A stretch of 64,000 bases of DNA from Myroides sp. NP-2 (GTDB lineage Bacteria > Bacteroidota > Bacteroidia > Flavobacteriales > Flavobacteriaceae), in NCBI RefSeq assembly GCF_014145665.1, contig NZ_JACHTD010000006.1, forward strand, positions 124,001 through 188,000. The letters are read 5' to 3'. This document shows positions 1 through 9,036 of this stretch, piece after piece. A model generated the notes under the pieces. It was not told the DNA's origin, made no database searches, and worked only from the letters and a program-made list of their open reading frames with translations. The stretch's first letter is position 1. Every line of letters begins with the position of its first letter. Position numbers and translations under genes: made by a program.

Positions 1-1448
1 GAGTCATTGGAGTTGTTCTGTTGTTGATACTGACGACGAATATCCACTTCTTGTTCAGATTTATAAAAGTTTGTCACAGACTCTTGCAAGATATCACTCG
101 TATTCACCCCATTAGAGTTTAAAAATTCAACAGTAAAAAATTGTCGATCTCTTTTTAACTTTCTCATATAGCGCATGGCGTTTGAAAAACTATTGCTTTC
201 CCCTTTGCTTTTCGCTTGAGATTCACTGTCATTGAGTAATTCCCCCGCTTCATTCAGTGCCTGATCTGACGAATTTGTACTCGAATTTGAATAATTGCGT
301 TGAAAACTAGGCATGATGTAAAAGGAGTCTTTCTCGCCAATATAATCAATCGACACATTAGCCGAATGTCCCTCAGAATCACTGTTAGATCCCGATTCCG
401 AATTGTTGGTGAATTCACCCGAAGGTAAAAACTGGGTTACAGTAGAACGGTTCTTACTTTCATTGTCGGAAAAATTATAGTTGTAACTGCCATTAACTTT
501 TAATTTACTCGAGAGGTCTTGCACAAAATTGACCCCTAGCATTCTCGATGCTGTAATTCCGCCAGAACTTCTCCCCATCCGCATATTGTCAAACACCTCA
601 TCCATAGAGAATCCCATCGCATTGATGTTGTTGGCAGAACCAATTACATTTAGCTGAGTTTTGTCAAAAAAAGTATTGAAAAACAAGCTGCCTTCATAGC
701 GTTCGTCTGAGCCATAGCCTCCAGTTAATTTCCCGAAATATCCCCTATTATTCTCTTCTTCAATGGTGATATTAATACTAGCATGATCTGATTTTGCACG
801 TTCACCTGTGAATTTCTCTTTCTTGGTTTTCTGATCGGTTACTTGCACCTTATTGATGATCTCAGCGGGCAAATTTTCCAAGGCTATTTTGCCATCCTCT
901 CCAAAAAAAGGTTTTCCATTTACCAGGATCTCATTGACTTCCTTTCCGTTAATTGTGATTTTCTTATTTTCATCCATCTGAAATCCAGGCAATTGTTTGA
1001 GCAATTGTTCTAAATTCGCATCGGGTCGTACGGAGAATGAAGAGGCATTGAACTCCAGGGTATCCTTCTTCACGCGAATAGGAGGTATGTCTGCTTGAAT
1101 GACCAATTCATCCAAATTCGTAATGAGTTCTTTCAGCTGAATCGTTCCTAGGTCATAGGTAGTTTTATCTGTAGGTTCTAAAGCTTTTACATAAGGTTTA
1201 AAACCTAGCATACTAGCTTTAAACAGTACTTTTTCTTCGGGCATTTTTACTTTGAGATCAAAATTGCCTTCGGCATTGGACATGCTGTATTCCAAAACTG
1301 AATTGTCTTTTTCTCTGACTACATATACTGTTACGGCTTCCAAGGGATTTTTAACAGAATCGGTCAATTTTCCGTGAATACTAACCGTTGATTGGGCCAA
1401 CACTATTGGAGCCATTAAGAGTATGATCAAGCCTAATATTTTCTTCAT
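1..1448 (-). CDS. TonB-type outer-membrane beta-barrel protein, 3' part beyond window
   Basis: Reading leftward from the ATG at 1448, about 482 codons stay open to the window edge, so the C-terminal barrel is missing. A signal peptide (MKKILGLIILLMAPIVLAQ) is followed by a carboxypeptidase-regulatory-like domain (about residues 20-110) and a plug-like domain with the motifs LEQLLKQLPGFQMDENKK and INGKEVNEILVNGKPFFGED. Barrel strands follow. This is the plan of the 'outer membrane beta-barrel' branch of TonB-dependent receptors, similar to the gene at 58830. The substrate cannot be told from the sequence. It starts 12 bases past the der terminator hairpin, so it probably has its own promoter. 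Confidence 0.85.
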   Translation of the reverse strand, partial: MKKILGLIILLMAPIVLAQSTVSIHGKLTDSVKNPLEAVTVYVVREKDNSVLEYSMSNAEGNFDLKVKMPEEKVLFKASMLGFKPYVKALEPTDKTTYDLGTIQLKELITNLDELVIQADIPPIRVKKDTLEFNASSFSVRPDANLEQLLKQLPGFQMDENKKITINGKEVNEILVNGKPFFGEDGKIALENLPAEIINKVQVTDQKTKKEKFTGERAKSDHASINITIEEENNRGYFGKLTGGYGSDERYEGSLFFNTFFDKTQLNVIGSANNINAMGFSMDEVFDNMRMGRSSGGITASRMLGVNFVQDLSSKLKVNGSYNYNFSDNESKNRSTVTQFLPSGEFTNNSESGSNSDSEGHSANVSIDYIGEKDSFYIMPSFQRNYSNSSTNSSDQALNEAGELLNDSESQAKSKGESNSFSNAMRYMRKLKRDRQFFTVEFLNSNGVNTSDILQESVTNFYKSEQEVDIRRQYQQQNNSND

Positions 1449-1459
1449 AGCAATAAAAA

Positions 1460-1489
1460 ACGGTCTTTGTTCTTTCAAACAAAGACCGT
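1460..1489 (-). terminator. Intrinsic terminator of der
   Basis: Perfect 12-bp inverted repeat (ACGGTCTTTGTT) with a 6-base loop. On the minus strand it is followed by TTTTTTATTGC. It ends der transcription just before the next gene begins at 1448. Confidence 0.85.
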
Positions 1490-1509
1490 ATATTTTAGTA
1501 TAATTACAA

Positions 1510-2823
1510 TTATTTTTGTCTAAAATAAATATCGATAGGTACACCGCTAAAGTCATAAATCTCGCGTAATTTATTCTCAACAAATCGGCGATATGGATCT
1601 TTGATATACTGAGGTAAATTTGCAAAAAACACAAATTGAGGCGATGGAGTTGGCAACTGCATACAATATTTAATCTTGATATACTTTCCTTTAATTGCTG
1701 GCGGAGGAGTATGTTCAATAATTGGCAACATTGTTTCATTAAATTTAGAAGTCGAAATGCGGTTCTTTCTATTTTCATATACTTGAACTGCTGTTTCTAA
1801 AGCTTTTAATAAACGCTGTTTCGTAATTGTAGAAGTAAACACAATCGGCACATCCGTAAACGGAGCAATGCTTTCGCGAATTTTATCTTCAAATTGTTTT
1901 GACGTTAGTGTATCCTTATCAATTAAGTCCCACTTATTTACTAAAATAACAATTCCTTTTCTATTTTTCTCAGCTAACCAGAAAATATTTTGATCTTGTC
2001 CTTCAAAACCTCTCGTCGCATCCACCATTAGAATACAAACATCACTGTGTTCAATAGCGCGAATAGAACGCATTACAGAATAAAATTCTAAATCTTCTTT
2101 TACTTTTGTCTTTCTGCGAATACCCGCAGTATCAACTAAATTAAAGTCAAAGCCAAATTGCGTAAAACGCGTGTCAATAGCATCTCTTGTCGTTCCTGCA
2201 ATATCAGTTACAATATAGCGATCTTCTCCAATTAACGCATTGATAAAACTTGATTTCCCAGCATTTGGACGTCCTACTACCGCAAAACGAGGAAGTTCTC
2301 CATCTTCACTTTCTTCTCTGATTTCCTCCTCTGGCAATACTTTTATTACCTCATCTAATAAATCCCCCGTACCACTACCGCTCATTCCGGCAATTGGATA
2401 AATTTCACCCAATCCTAAATTGTAGAATTCATAGGTATCTTCCATGCGCTTTCCACTATCCACCTTGTTTACTGCTACAAAAACAGGCTTTGTTTCGCGG
2501 TGTAATAGTTTGGCTACTTCAGCATCCATAGGAGTAATTCCCTCTTCTACGTCTACTACAAATATGATCACGTCCGCCTCTTCAATAGCTAATGCTACTT
2601 GACGTCTGATTTCTTCTTCAAAAACATCATCAGAACCTTTTATATATCCTCCTGTATCGATTACAGAGAACTCTCTTCCATTCCATTCTGATTTGCCGTA
2701 GTTTCTATCACGAGTTACCCCGCTAACCGAATCTACAATTGCCTCTCTCCTTTGAATCAAGCGATTAAAGAAAGTGGATTTTCCTACGTTTGGTCTCCCA
2801 ACTATGGCTACTATACTACTCAT
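1510..2823 (-). CDS. der: Ribosome biogenesis GTPase Der (EngA)
   Basis: 437 residues, the usual length for Der. Two tandem G domains are visible: the first has GRPNVGKST (residues 9-17), DTGG and NKVD. The second has GRPNAGKSS (about 184-192), DTAGIRR and NKWD. The C-terminal 80 residues form the KH-like domain typical of the family. Der binds the 50S subunit and is needed for its maturation. The ATG at 2823 is clear. era lies 66 bases upstream in the same direction, so two assembly GTPases are paired, although each has a TAnnTTTG-like -7 box near its start (TAACTTTG before der). Confidence 0.97.
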   Translation of the reverse strand: MSSIVAIVGRPNVGKSTFFNRLIQRREAIVDSVSGVTRDRNYGKSEWNGREFSVIDTGGYIKGSDDVFEEEIRRQVALAIEEADVIIFVVDVEEGITPMDAEVAKLLHRETKPVFVAVNKVDSGKRMEDTYEFYNLGLGEIYPIAGMSGSGTGDLLDEVIKVLPEEEIREESEDGELPRFAVVGRPNAGKSSFINALIGEDRYIVTDIAGTTRDAIDTRFTQFGFDFNLVDTAGIRRKTKVKEDLEFYSVMRSIRAIEHSDVCILMVDATRGFEGQDQNIFWLAEKNRKGIVILVNKWDLIDKDTLTSKQFEDKIRESIAPFTDVPIVFTSTITKQRLLKALETAVQVYENRKNRISTSKFNETMLPIIEHTPPPAIKGKYIKIKYCMQLPTPSPQFVFFANLPQYIKDPYRRFVENKLREIYDFSGVPIDIYFRQK

Positions 2824-2889
2824 ATACTATTTTAATATGTCGCAAAGTTAATACTTCAATGCAATATTTGATGCTATTATTTAATTTCT

Positions 2890-3777
2890 CTATTTTTTTT
2901 GATTGTATCCGAAACGTCTCAATTGATAATCGCTCGATCTCCAATCCTTATTCACCTTGACAAACAATTCTAAGTGAACCTTTTTACAAAAGAACTTTTC
3001 CATCTCCTCACGAGAGGCAATACCCACCTTTTTCAATGCGGCCCCTTTGTGGCCGATTAAAATTCCTTTTTGGGTGTCTCGTTCCACCATAATAATGGCT
3101 TTGATGCGAATAATATCTTCTTCTTCTTTAAATTCTTCTGTTTCTACCTCAACGGCATAAGGAATCTCTTTGTCGTAGTTCAACAAAATTTTCTCGCGAA
3201 TAATCTCACTGACGAAAAAACGTTCTGATTTATCAGTCAACGCATCCTTAGCATAAAAAGGAGGTGATTCTGGAAGCAATTCAATAATGCGATCATACAC
3301 CGCTTGTGTATTGAATTTCTCCAAAGCAGAGATAGGGAAAATCTCAGCATTTGGGACTTTTGATTTCCACAAGGCTACTTGTTCCTCCAATTGCTGCTGG
3401 TTGGATTTATCAATCTTATTCAACAACAACAAAATAGGCACTTTAGAATGAATGATTCGGTTGAAAAAAGCTTCGTCTTTTAGTTCTTTCTCCCCTACTT
3501 CAACCATATAAATTAAGACATCTGCGTCTTCAAAAGCAGATTTTACAAAATCCATCATGGATGCTTGCAATTCATAGGCAGGTTTTATGATACCCGGTGT
3601 GTCCGAAAATACAATTTGATAATCCTCTTCATTTACAATTCCTAAAATGCGATGTCTTGTTGTTTGTGCTTTTGATGTAATTATCGATAATCGCTCCCCT
3701 ACTAATGCATTCATTAGGGTAGATTTACCTACGTTAGGATTACCTATAATGTTCACAAATCCAGCTTTATGTGCCAT
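2890..3777 (-). CDS. era: GTPase Era
   Basis: 295 residues. A single N-terminal G domain has GNPNVGKST (13-21), a T-rich switch I, DTPG and NKID. A C-terminal KH domain carries the signature ILIGHKGAALKKVG. Era binds the 3' end of 16S rRNA and takes part in 30S maturation. The ATG at 3777 fits the family start. A TACCTTTG -7 box lies 20 bases upstream. Confidence 0.97.
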   Translation of the reverse strand: MAHKAGFVNIIGNPNVGKSTLMNALVGERLSIITSKAQTTRHRILGIVNEEDYQIVFSDTPGIIKPAYELQASMMDFVKSAFEDADVLIYMVEVGEKELKDEAFFNRIIHSKVPILLLLNKIDKSNQQQLEEQVALWKSKVPNAEIFPISALEKFNTQAVYDRIIELLPESPPFYAKDALTDKSERFFVSEIIREKILLNYDKEIPYAVEVETEEFKEEEDIIRIKAIIMVERDTQKGILIGHKGAALKKVGIASREEMEKFFCKKVHLELFVKVNKDWRSSDYQLRRFGYNQKK

Positions 3778-3796
3778 AAAAATATATTTTTCGCTA

Positions 3797-3804
3797 CAAA
3801 GGTA
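3797..3804 (-). promoter_or_regulatory. -7 box of era promoter
   Basis: The minus strand reads TACCTTTG, a match to the Bacteroidota -7 consensus TAnnTTTG, 20 bases before the era ATG. No clear -33 TTG is seen at the ideal distance. Confidence 0.55.
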
Positions 3805-3939
3805 GTTTTTATCAATGAGATAGTTGAAAAAAAATGAAAGAACTCGACCTAAAACCTTCCCAAAAGATTTTTTTGGGGATCAAAATTTTGATTTAGATGC
3901 AAATTGACTAGCTTTAGGTTTTAAAACGAATACAATTTT

Positions 3940-4596
3940 ATGCATACAAACCACAAACATTGGTCCATCGTTGAATATTTACACCAAACCGTAAAGAATC
4001 CCAATATCCACATCAAGGGAAATACTAGTTATTACAGTGCTGCATGGAGCGGTTCATTTGAAGAAAGTGTAGTGCGTTATTTATATGGAGATGATTATAG
4101 TACGAGCCAATGGGAGCCTGCTTGGCCAATTGATCAACTCTATATTGGATCCCACGTTTGCATTGCAGCAGAAGCAGTGATTCTAATGGGGGGCAATAAT
4201 ACCCATCGCACGGATTGGTTTAGCTTATACCCTTTTAGTGAAACACTCGTCCAATCTTATGAGCAAAAAGGAGATACTAGTATAGGCGATGGTGCATGGA
4301 TTGGTATGAGGGCAATGATTATGCCAGGGATTACTATAGGAGAAGGAGCCGTCATTGCATCAGGAGCAATCGTAACTAAAAATGTTGAGCCCTACACCAT
4401 CGTGGCAGGCAATCCAGCTAAACCCATTAAAACGAGATTCGATGCTTCAACTATTAAAACACTATTGCAATTGAAGTTGTATGAGTGGCCAACCGCCAAA
4501 TTCCAGGCCTTACAGCCTCATCTGTGTGCGAATGACATCGCAAAATTGGTACACGAAAGCTATTTATATGATCTGGCACATGATCTATCAAAATAA
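3940..4596 (+). CDS. CatB/Vat-type hexapeptide O-acetyltransferase (xenobiotic acetyltransferase)
   Basis: 218 residues, the usual length for type B chloramphenicol acetyltransferases. The left-handed beta-helix repeats are visible, for example IGDGAWIGMRAMIMPGITIG and EGAVIASGAIV, followed by AGNPAKPIK. The segment NNTHRTDW (His at residue 89) matches the catalytic-His region NQGHRYDW of CatB. A family function would be acetyl-CoA-dependent acetylation of chloramphenicol or streptogramins. Actual drug resistance cannot be read from the sequence, and the N-terminus is somewhat divergent. It sits alone just upstream of the first tRNA-fMet copy. Confidence 0.85.
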   Translation: MHTNHKHWSIVEYLHQTVKNPNIHIKGNTSYYSAAWSGSFEESVVRYLYGDDYSTSQWEPAWPIDQLYIGSHVCIAAEAVILMGGNNTHRTDWFSLYPFSETLVQSYEQKGDTSIGDGAWIGMRAMIMPGITIGEGAVIASGAIVTKNVEPYTIVAGNPAKPIKTRFDASTIKTLLQLKLYEWPTAKFQALQPHLCANDIAKLVHESYLYDLAHDLSK

Positions 4597-4718
4597 TTTA
4601 AAAAAAAGAAAAAGACAACTACACTAATGCTCAACCCCTTACACCAAGAACTTTCAACAAAGTCTGAGTAATTGAAAAAAAAACACTGCTTTACTTGTTT
4701 CATAGCAATATTAGTTTG

Positions 4719-4726
4719 TATATTTG
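4719..4726 (+). promoter_or_regulatory. -7 box of tRNA-fMet promoter
   Basis: TATATTTG, a full match to TAnnTTTG, 11 bases before the mature tRNA start. TTG triplets lie upstream, but the -33 spacing is not ideal. The same box is present in the second copy. Confidence 0.65.
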
Positions 4727-4737
4727 CACCACAATAG

Positions 4738-4810
4738 CGCGGGATAGAGCAGTAGGCAGCTCGTCGGGCTCATAACCCGAAGGTCACAGGTTCGAGTCCT
4801 GTTCCCGCTA
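4738..4810 (+). tRNA. tRNA-fMet (CAT), copy 1
   Basis: Full cloverleaf with anticodon CAT in loop CTCATAA. Two initiator hallmarks are visible: an unpaired 1-72 position (C1 and T72) and three consecutive G-C pairs in the anticodon stem (TCGGG/CCCGA). The T arm is ACAGG-TTCGAGT-CCTGT. CCA is not encoded; the gene continues CAAAG. It is identical to the copy at 21240-21312. Confidence 0.95.
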
Positions 4811-4817
4811 CAAAGCC

Positions 4818-4853
4818 AAAAAGACTTAATCATTTGATTAAGTCTTTTTTTTT
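4818..4853 (+). terminator. Terminator of tRNA-fMet copy 1
   Basis: Stem AAGACTTAATC/GATTAAGTCTT with loop ATTT, followed by a run of T. A strong intrinsic terminator. Confidence 0.9.
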
Positions 4854-4977
4854 GCACTTTTTTTTACACCTCCTCCCTCATGTATTCCAATATTGACTTT
4901 TTTATCCCTTAGGGACAAAACTATGCGGTATTGTCTCCTTGGATTTAATTCCAAATCTTTGCTGAAAATTATCGCCC

Positions 4978-5595
4978 ATGATCCCTACATTAACTCAACA
5001 AATTGCTGAATTAAATGAAAATTTAGCACAACAAGTACCCACAGAAGTATTAACTCGTTTTGGTCAATCCATTGAAGACCTCAAAAAATTACAACTCGAA
5101 CAAAGAGCCATTGCACTAGGCGATCCTTTTCCTAACTTCAAACTTCTGAATACGGAAAATCAAATAGTGGAATTGAGTGAATTAGTGCGAAAAGGACCCG
5201 TAATCATCAGTTTCTTCCGCGGATCCTGGTGTCCTTATTGTAATTTAGAGCTACGCTCCTTCCAAAATAAACAAAGTAGTTTAGCGCAACAAAAGACAAC
5301 TGTTGTTGCCATTTCTCCTCAACTTCCCGCGTATAACCTAGAACTGAAACAAACCCATCAGTTGGATTTCGAACTTCTTACGGATCGAGATAATCTATTG
5401 GCTAAACAAATTGGAATTGCCTTTCAATTACAAGACTATATCATTCCCATCTATGAAACACTAGGCATTGATCTCCCTACCTTCAATGGCACAGCACAAC
5501 ATGAATTACCTATTCCCGCTGTTTTTTTATTGAACCAAGAGGGAATTGTCACTTATAAATTCGTCGACTCGAACTATATGAAACGCGATGAGTAA
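4978..5595 (+). CDS. Peroxiredoxin-like (AhpC/TSA) protein
   Basis: 205 residues with a thioredoxin fold. The active-site segment FFRGSWCPYC places the candidate peroxidatic Cys at 85 and a second Cys at 88. This CxxC arrangement is typical of the 'peroxiredoxin-like' branch. The likely role is thiol-dependent reduction of peroxides in the cytoplasm. The protein ends shortly after the VDSNYMKRDE segment, a little early for the family, and the stop is followed by three copies of GTGAGTG and then a broken gene, so the last residues may have been lost in a rearrangement. It is the first gene inside the tRNA-flanked region. Confidence 0.85.
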   Translation: MIPTLTQQIAELNENLAQQVPTEVLTRFGQSIEDLKKLQLEQRAIALGDPFPNFKLLNTENQIVELSELVRKGPVIISFFRGSWCPYCNLELRSFQNKQSSLAQQKTTVVAISPQLPAYNLELKQTHQLDFELLTDRDNLLAKQIGIAFQLQDYIIPIYETLGIDLPTFNGTAQHELPIPAVFLLNQEGIVTYKFVDSNYMKRDE

Positions 5596-5616
5596 ATGGT
5601 GAGTGGTGAGTGGTGA

Positions 5617-6195
5617 GTTACTTTTAATCAAAACTACGAGTTAGAACAGGCTCTTATCGATATAACAACACGTGATTTTACTAAAAAAGAACTTGATTTA
5701 TACACGCTTAGACAAGTCGCCTTAGAAGATATTGCTCAAGATACCCTTTACAAGAGATACCGAAACACTCAACTTAATTTAGTACCACTTATCCATGGAA
5801 AGGAAAAGAAAGTCTATGTTCTAACTGGACCATCGATAAGTGGAGTCGTTATTTTTGGAAATGATTACCTCATCACCTTCAACAAAGACAATACAATACG
5901 CTCCAAAAAACAGCTTCACAAAAACATTATTCCCATTAACACAAATGAAACAGAAAATGGACATCTTGTACTGAGTACTATACATTCCCATTTACCTGAA
6001 ACAGGTCACTTACCTACTGCAACGGATATTTGTACTTTATTGCTTTATTCGCCATTTACTACTTGGGAGAGTCACCTCATTATTTCAGATAAGTATAGAA
6101 GTATTTGGGACTGTAAAAAAAGTGATTTACTTGTATTATCGAATGAGGTAGTCGACAAGATAAATCAACATCAAGACGCTAAAGAAAAAGATTAA
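5617..6195 (+). pseudogene. N-terminally truncated JAMM/MPN-like protein fragment
   Basis: An open frame of about 190 codons with no ATG, GTG or TTG near its 5' end. The first in-frame stop upstream is at 5614-5616, within the GTGAGTG repeat. The frame ends in TAA just before the convergent AraC gene. It contains HSHLPETGHLPTATD, which resembles the H-x-H...S/T-x-x-D metal site of JAB/MPN (JAMM) domains, followed by beta-rich sequence (SHLIISDKYRSIWDC). This looks like the C-terminal remnant of a larger protein, perhaps a polymorphic-toxin tip. The family call is an inference from the motif alone. Confidence 0.55.
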
Positions 6196-6196
6196 G

Positions 6197-7045
6197 TCAA
6201 TACTTTTCAACACTTACCACTTCCCCTTTCCGAAACGCAGACATGCTCATACCTTTATGGCGTTTAAAGAACTTATTGCAATGACTTTCATCTGCAAATC
6301 CAAATTCATGAACTATTTCATTGATTCGCAGATCACTAAAGAGCAACCGGTGTTCAATTAGTCGGATTTTATAAGCTGAAATATACGCTTGTAACGATTC
6401 ACCTCCATGCTTGCGAAAATAACTTCCCAAATAAGTTGGCGACATGCCAAATCGATCGGCAATGGCCGCTATTTTCAACAAGTCTGGTTCTCGAATGTGT
6501 TGCTGAATATAGTTGAGTATTTGTACGATTTTAGCATCGCTAGTCTCTCCTAAAGGTTTTAGTTGAATTTGAGCGATATTACGGGCAGCAATAACTAGAA
6601 TGGCATTGACAATCGGTCGAATTAAATCTTCATTATACATCAATTCTACCTTCAACACTCCTTGTAGGGTTTGTATTAACTGTGCAACTAAGCGCTTATC
6701 CTCTTGGTGAACCAATACAGAAGCAGAAAGATGAGAGGCATAATACAACAGGCATTCAATATGATCAATACTCTTCCATTGGTATTCTTTGACATAAGAC
6801 TCTCCAAAGCGAATCACCATAAATTCACATATTCCCTCTAAATCAAATTCATGACAATCTTGAGGCGTAATCAAAAACAGATCGCCTGCTTGAAAGGGAA
6901 TGCGATTGCCATTGACGGCATGACTTCCACCTCCTGCAATCACGTACACGAGTTCAAAGAAATTAAACTGCCTATTGCGCAAAGGGCAAACCTCTACTTT
7001 TTCATAGTACACCTCTAGGGCTTGGTAAATATTTTCTTTCGCCAT
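6197..7045 (-). CDS. AraC-family transcriptional regulator
   Basis: 282 residues. The N-terminal part is a cupin-like sensor (VYVIAGGGSHAVNGNRIPFQAGDLFLI segment, about residues 30-60). The C-terminal 100 residues hold two helix-turn-helix units with the AraC signature (IRLIEHRLLFSDLRINEIV, then FGFADESHCNKFFKRHKGMS). It diverges from the oxidoreductase operon at 7131 with an 85-base gap, so it probably controls that operon. The ligand is unknown. Confidence 0.9.
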   Translation of the reverse strand: MAKENIYQALEVYYEKVEVCPLRNRQFNFFELVYVIAGGGSHAVNGNRIPFQAGDLFLITPQDCHEFDLEGICEFMVIRFGESYVKEYQWKSIDHIECLLYYASHLSASVLVHQEDKRLVAQLIQTLQGVLKVELMYNEDLIRPIVNAILVIAARNIAQIQLKPLGETSDAKIVQILNYIQQHIREPDLLKIAAIADRFGMSPTYLGSYFRKHGGESLQAYISAYKIRLIEHRLLFSDLRINEIVHEFGFADESHCNKFFKRHKGMSMSAFRKGEVVSVEKY

Positions 7046-7103
7046 ACTGCAAAAATACCGAAATACACTTGATTTATACCTAATAGCACATAATTTATCA
7101 GTC

Positions 7104-7111
7104 TATTTTTG
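7104..7111 (+). promoter_or_regulatory. -7 box of the oxidoreductase operon
   Basis: TATTTTTG matches TAnnTTTG and lies 19 bases before the ATG at 7131, inside the short divergent spacer with the AraC gene. The -33 element is not clear. Confidence 0.5.
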
Positions 7112-7130
7112 CTTGAAGTAAAAAAAGATA

Positions 7131-8078
7131 ATGAAAGCAATTACATTAGAAGGATTTGGAGGGATTGAACATCTCCAGTATAAAGATATTCCTATCCCTA
7201 GACCCCAAGCGAATGAAGTACTCATTCAAACCAAAGCAATCAGCATAAATCCCGTAGATATAAAAGTTCGCACCCGTCAAGCGCCCTTAGCAGAACAGCT
7301 TCTTCAACATCACCCGTTGATTCTGGGATGGGATATTTCAGGGATTGTCATTGAAGTGGGGGCCTCAGTGACAGATTTTACCGTTGGAGATGAAGTTTTT
7401 GGCATGGTTAACTTTGTAGGTCATGGGCAAACCTATGCTGAATATGTAGCTGCCCCTGCCCATCATTTAGCGTTAAAACCCACCCATATTTCTCATTCAG
7501 AAGCTGCAGCGAGTACACTCGCCGCACTGACTGCTTGGCAAGCGTTTACGTCCTATGGAAAATTACGTCCTCATGATCGCTTGCTCATTCATGCCGCTGC
7601 TGGTGGTGTCGGCCATTTCGCCATACAAATCGCAAAATACCTCGGTGCTTACGTCATTGCTACTTCATCTACAACCAATAAGGATTTTGTACTTTCTTTA
7701 GGGGCTGATGAGCACCTAGACTACCGTCAGGTTGATTTTGAAAAAGAATTGAGCAACCTCGATTTTGTTCTAGAAGCCATAGGAGGTTCAAATTTTCAAA
7801 AGTCCGTTGCTATACTCAAACCATTTGGAACTATTGTCACCTTACCGTCTGGGCACACAAAAGAAGATGAACAAAAAGCACAAGCTAAGTTTTTACACGC
7901 TTGTTATTTTATGTCTGTGTATTCGAGTCAAGAGGATATGAAGCAAATTGCTCAACTATTAGCAGCAGGTCACATCAAACCTCATATCTCCCACCTTTAT
8001 TCTTTTGAAGAATTACCACAAGCCCATCTACAACTAGAAAGCGGACATACCGTAGGAAAAACAGTAATTGAATTTTAA
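7131..8078 (+). CDS. NADP-dependent zinc-free medium-chain oxidoreductase
   Basis: 315 residues, MDR superfamily, quinone-reductase-like branch. GroES-like N-terminal domain with a GWDISGIVIEVG segment, then a Rossmann domain with AAAGGVGHFAIQIAKYLGA. No structural or catalytic zinc Cys cluster is seen. The predicted reaction is NADPH-dependent reduction of a quinone or enone. It is the first gene of a three-gene operon, one base before an esterase-like gene and diverging from an AraC regulator, which suggests an inducible detoxification unit. Substrate unknown. Confidence 0.88.
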   Translation: MKAITLEGFGGIEHLQYKDIPIPRPQANEVLIQTKAISINPVDIKVRTRQAPLAEQLLQHHPLILGWDISGIVIEVGASVTDFTVGDEVFGMVNFVGHGQTYAEYVAAPAHHLALKPTHISHSEAAASTLAALTAWQAFTSYGKLRPHDRLLIHAAAGGVGHFAIQIAKYLGAYVIATSSTTNKDFVLSLGADEHLDYRQVDFEKELSNLDFVLEAIGGSNFQKSVAILKPFGTIVTLPSGHTKEDEQKAQAKFLHACYFMSVYSSQEDMKQIAQLLAAGHIKPHISHLYSFEELPQAHLQLESGHTVGKTVIEF

Positions 8079-8079
8079 C

Positions 8080-9033
8080 ATGATACAACAAGATATTGCT
8101 ATCGAATTAATGCAAGCCATAAACGAAAGCCCATATAGTCAAATTGACTATGATCATCTATTAGTTCATCATCCTGAGCAAATTCGCATTGAAGAACAAC
8201 AACTAGCGAATAAAGAGGAGCCGCTGGATATTCCCGAAGGCTTAACCGTTGAAAATATAGTAATTCCCTCTCGCAACGCTGAACGGAGCATTCGTTTGAG
8301 AACCTATCGTCCTTCAAATCAAAGCAAGCTTCCTATACTGCTGTATTTCCACGGAGGAGCCTTTATTTATGGGACTCCTGAGCAATATGATTTTATTTTT
8401 TATCCATTGGCATTGGCTGTGAATATAGCAATTGTATCAGTGGATTACAGATTAGCCCCCGAGCATCCATTTCCAGCAGCCTTAGAAGATGGATATGATG
8501 CATTACTATGGTTAGTCCAAGAAGCGGGTCAATTGGGAGGAAATAAAGAGGATATCAGCCTTGGTGGAAGTAGTGCAGGGGGGACTATCGCTGCTTCTCT
8601 TGCTCATTTAGTCCGAGACAAACAAGAAATTGTTATACAGCATCAATATTTGCTATATCCCCCTATGGACCACCGTTTGCTCACGCCTTCCATGCAAACG
8701 TTAGCCCATGCCCCTATGCAAAGCAAACAAGCAGCTGCTTGGATGTGGCACTATTATTTAGGCACACATCAAGATCCTCCACTCCCCTATGCAGTACCTC
8801 TTTTGCAAGCGGATGTATCTCATCTGCCTCCAACTACGATTATCATAGCCGAAGCTGATCCGCTTAAAGATGAGGCGAAACAATATGCAGAACGCCTCCA
8901 ACAAGCGGGCATTCCAACAACTCTTTTTAAAGTTAAAGGAGCTACGCATGTATTTGACTTTTTTCCAACAACTATGGCCCGCGAATTTTGGCAGCAACAA
9001 ATTACCTATTTAAAATCTATTTTTATTCGATAA
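8080..9033 (+). CDS. Alpha/beta hydrolase (HSL-type esterase)
   Basis: 317 residues from the ATG at 8080. A TTG 12 bases upstream is in frame but overlaps the preceding gene. The hormone-sensitive-lipase family marks are clear: oxyanion motif YFHGGAF, SVDYRLAPEHPFPAA, nucleophile motif GGSSAGG, then Asp in AEADPLKDE and His in GATHVF. It is predicted to hydrolyse short acyl esters in the cytoplasm. It starts one base after the stop of the oxidoreductase gene, so translation is probably coupled. Confidence 0.9.
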   Translation: MIQQDIAIELMQAINESPYSQIDYDHLLVHHPEQIRIEEQQLANKEEPLDIPEGLTVENIVIPSRNAERSIRLRTYRPSNQSKLPILLYFHGGAFIYGTPEQYDFIFYPLALAVNIAIVSVDYRLAPEHPFPAALEDGYDALLWLVQEAGQLGGNKEDISLGGSSAGGTIAASLAHLVRDKQEIVIQHQYLLYPPMDHRLLTPSMQTLAHAPMQSKQAAAWMWHYYLGTHQDPPLPYAVPLLQADVSHLPPTTIIIAEADPLKDEAKQYAERLQQAGIPTTLFKVKGATHVFDFFPTTMAREFWQQQITYLKSIFIR

Positions 9034-9036
9034 CCC

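Larger units (their letters stand above)
4710..4852 (+). repeat. 143-bp direct repeat, copy 1 (whole tRNA-fMet unit)
   Basis: Identical base for base to 21212-21354. The repeat contains the -7 box, the complete tRNA gene and its terminator. The flanks differ immediately outside (copy 1 has T before ATTAG, copy 2 has A). Confidence 0.95.

Noticed and set aside
3940-4596. Calling the CatB-like gene a proven chloramphenicol resistance gene
   Set aside because: The fold and catalytic His are visible, but substrate range in this family cannot be read from sequence alone.
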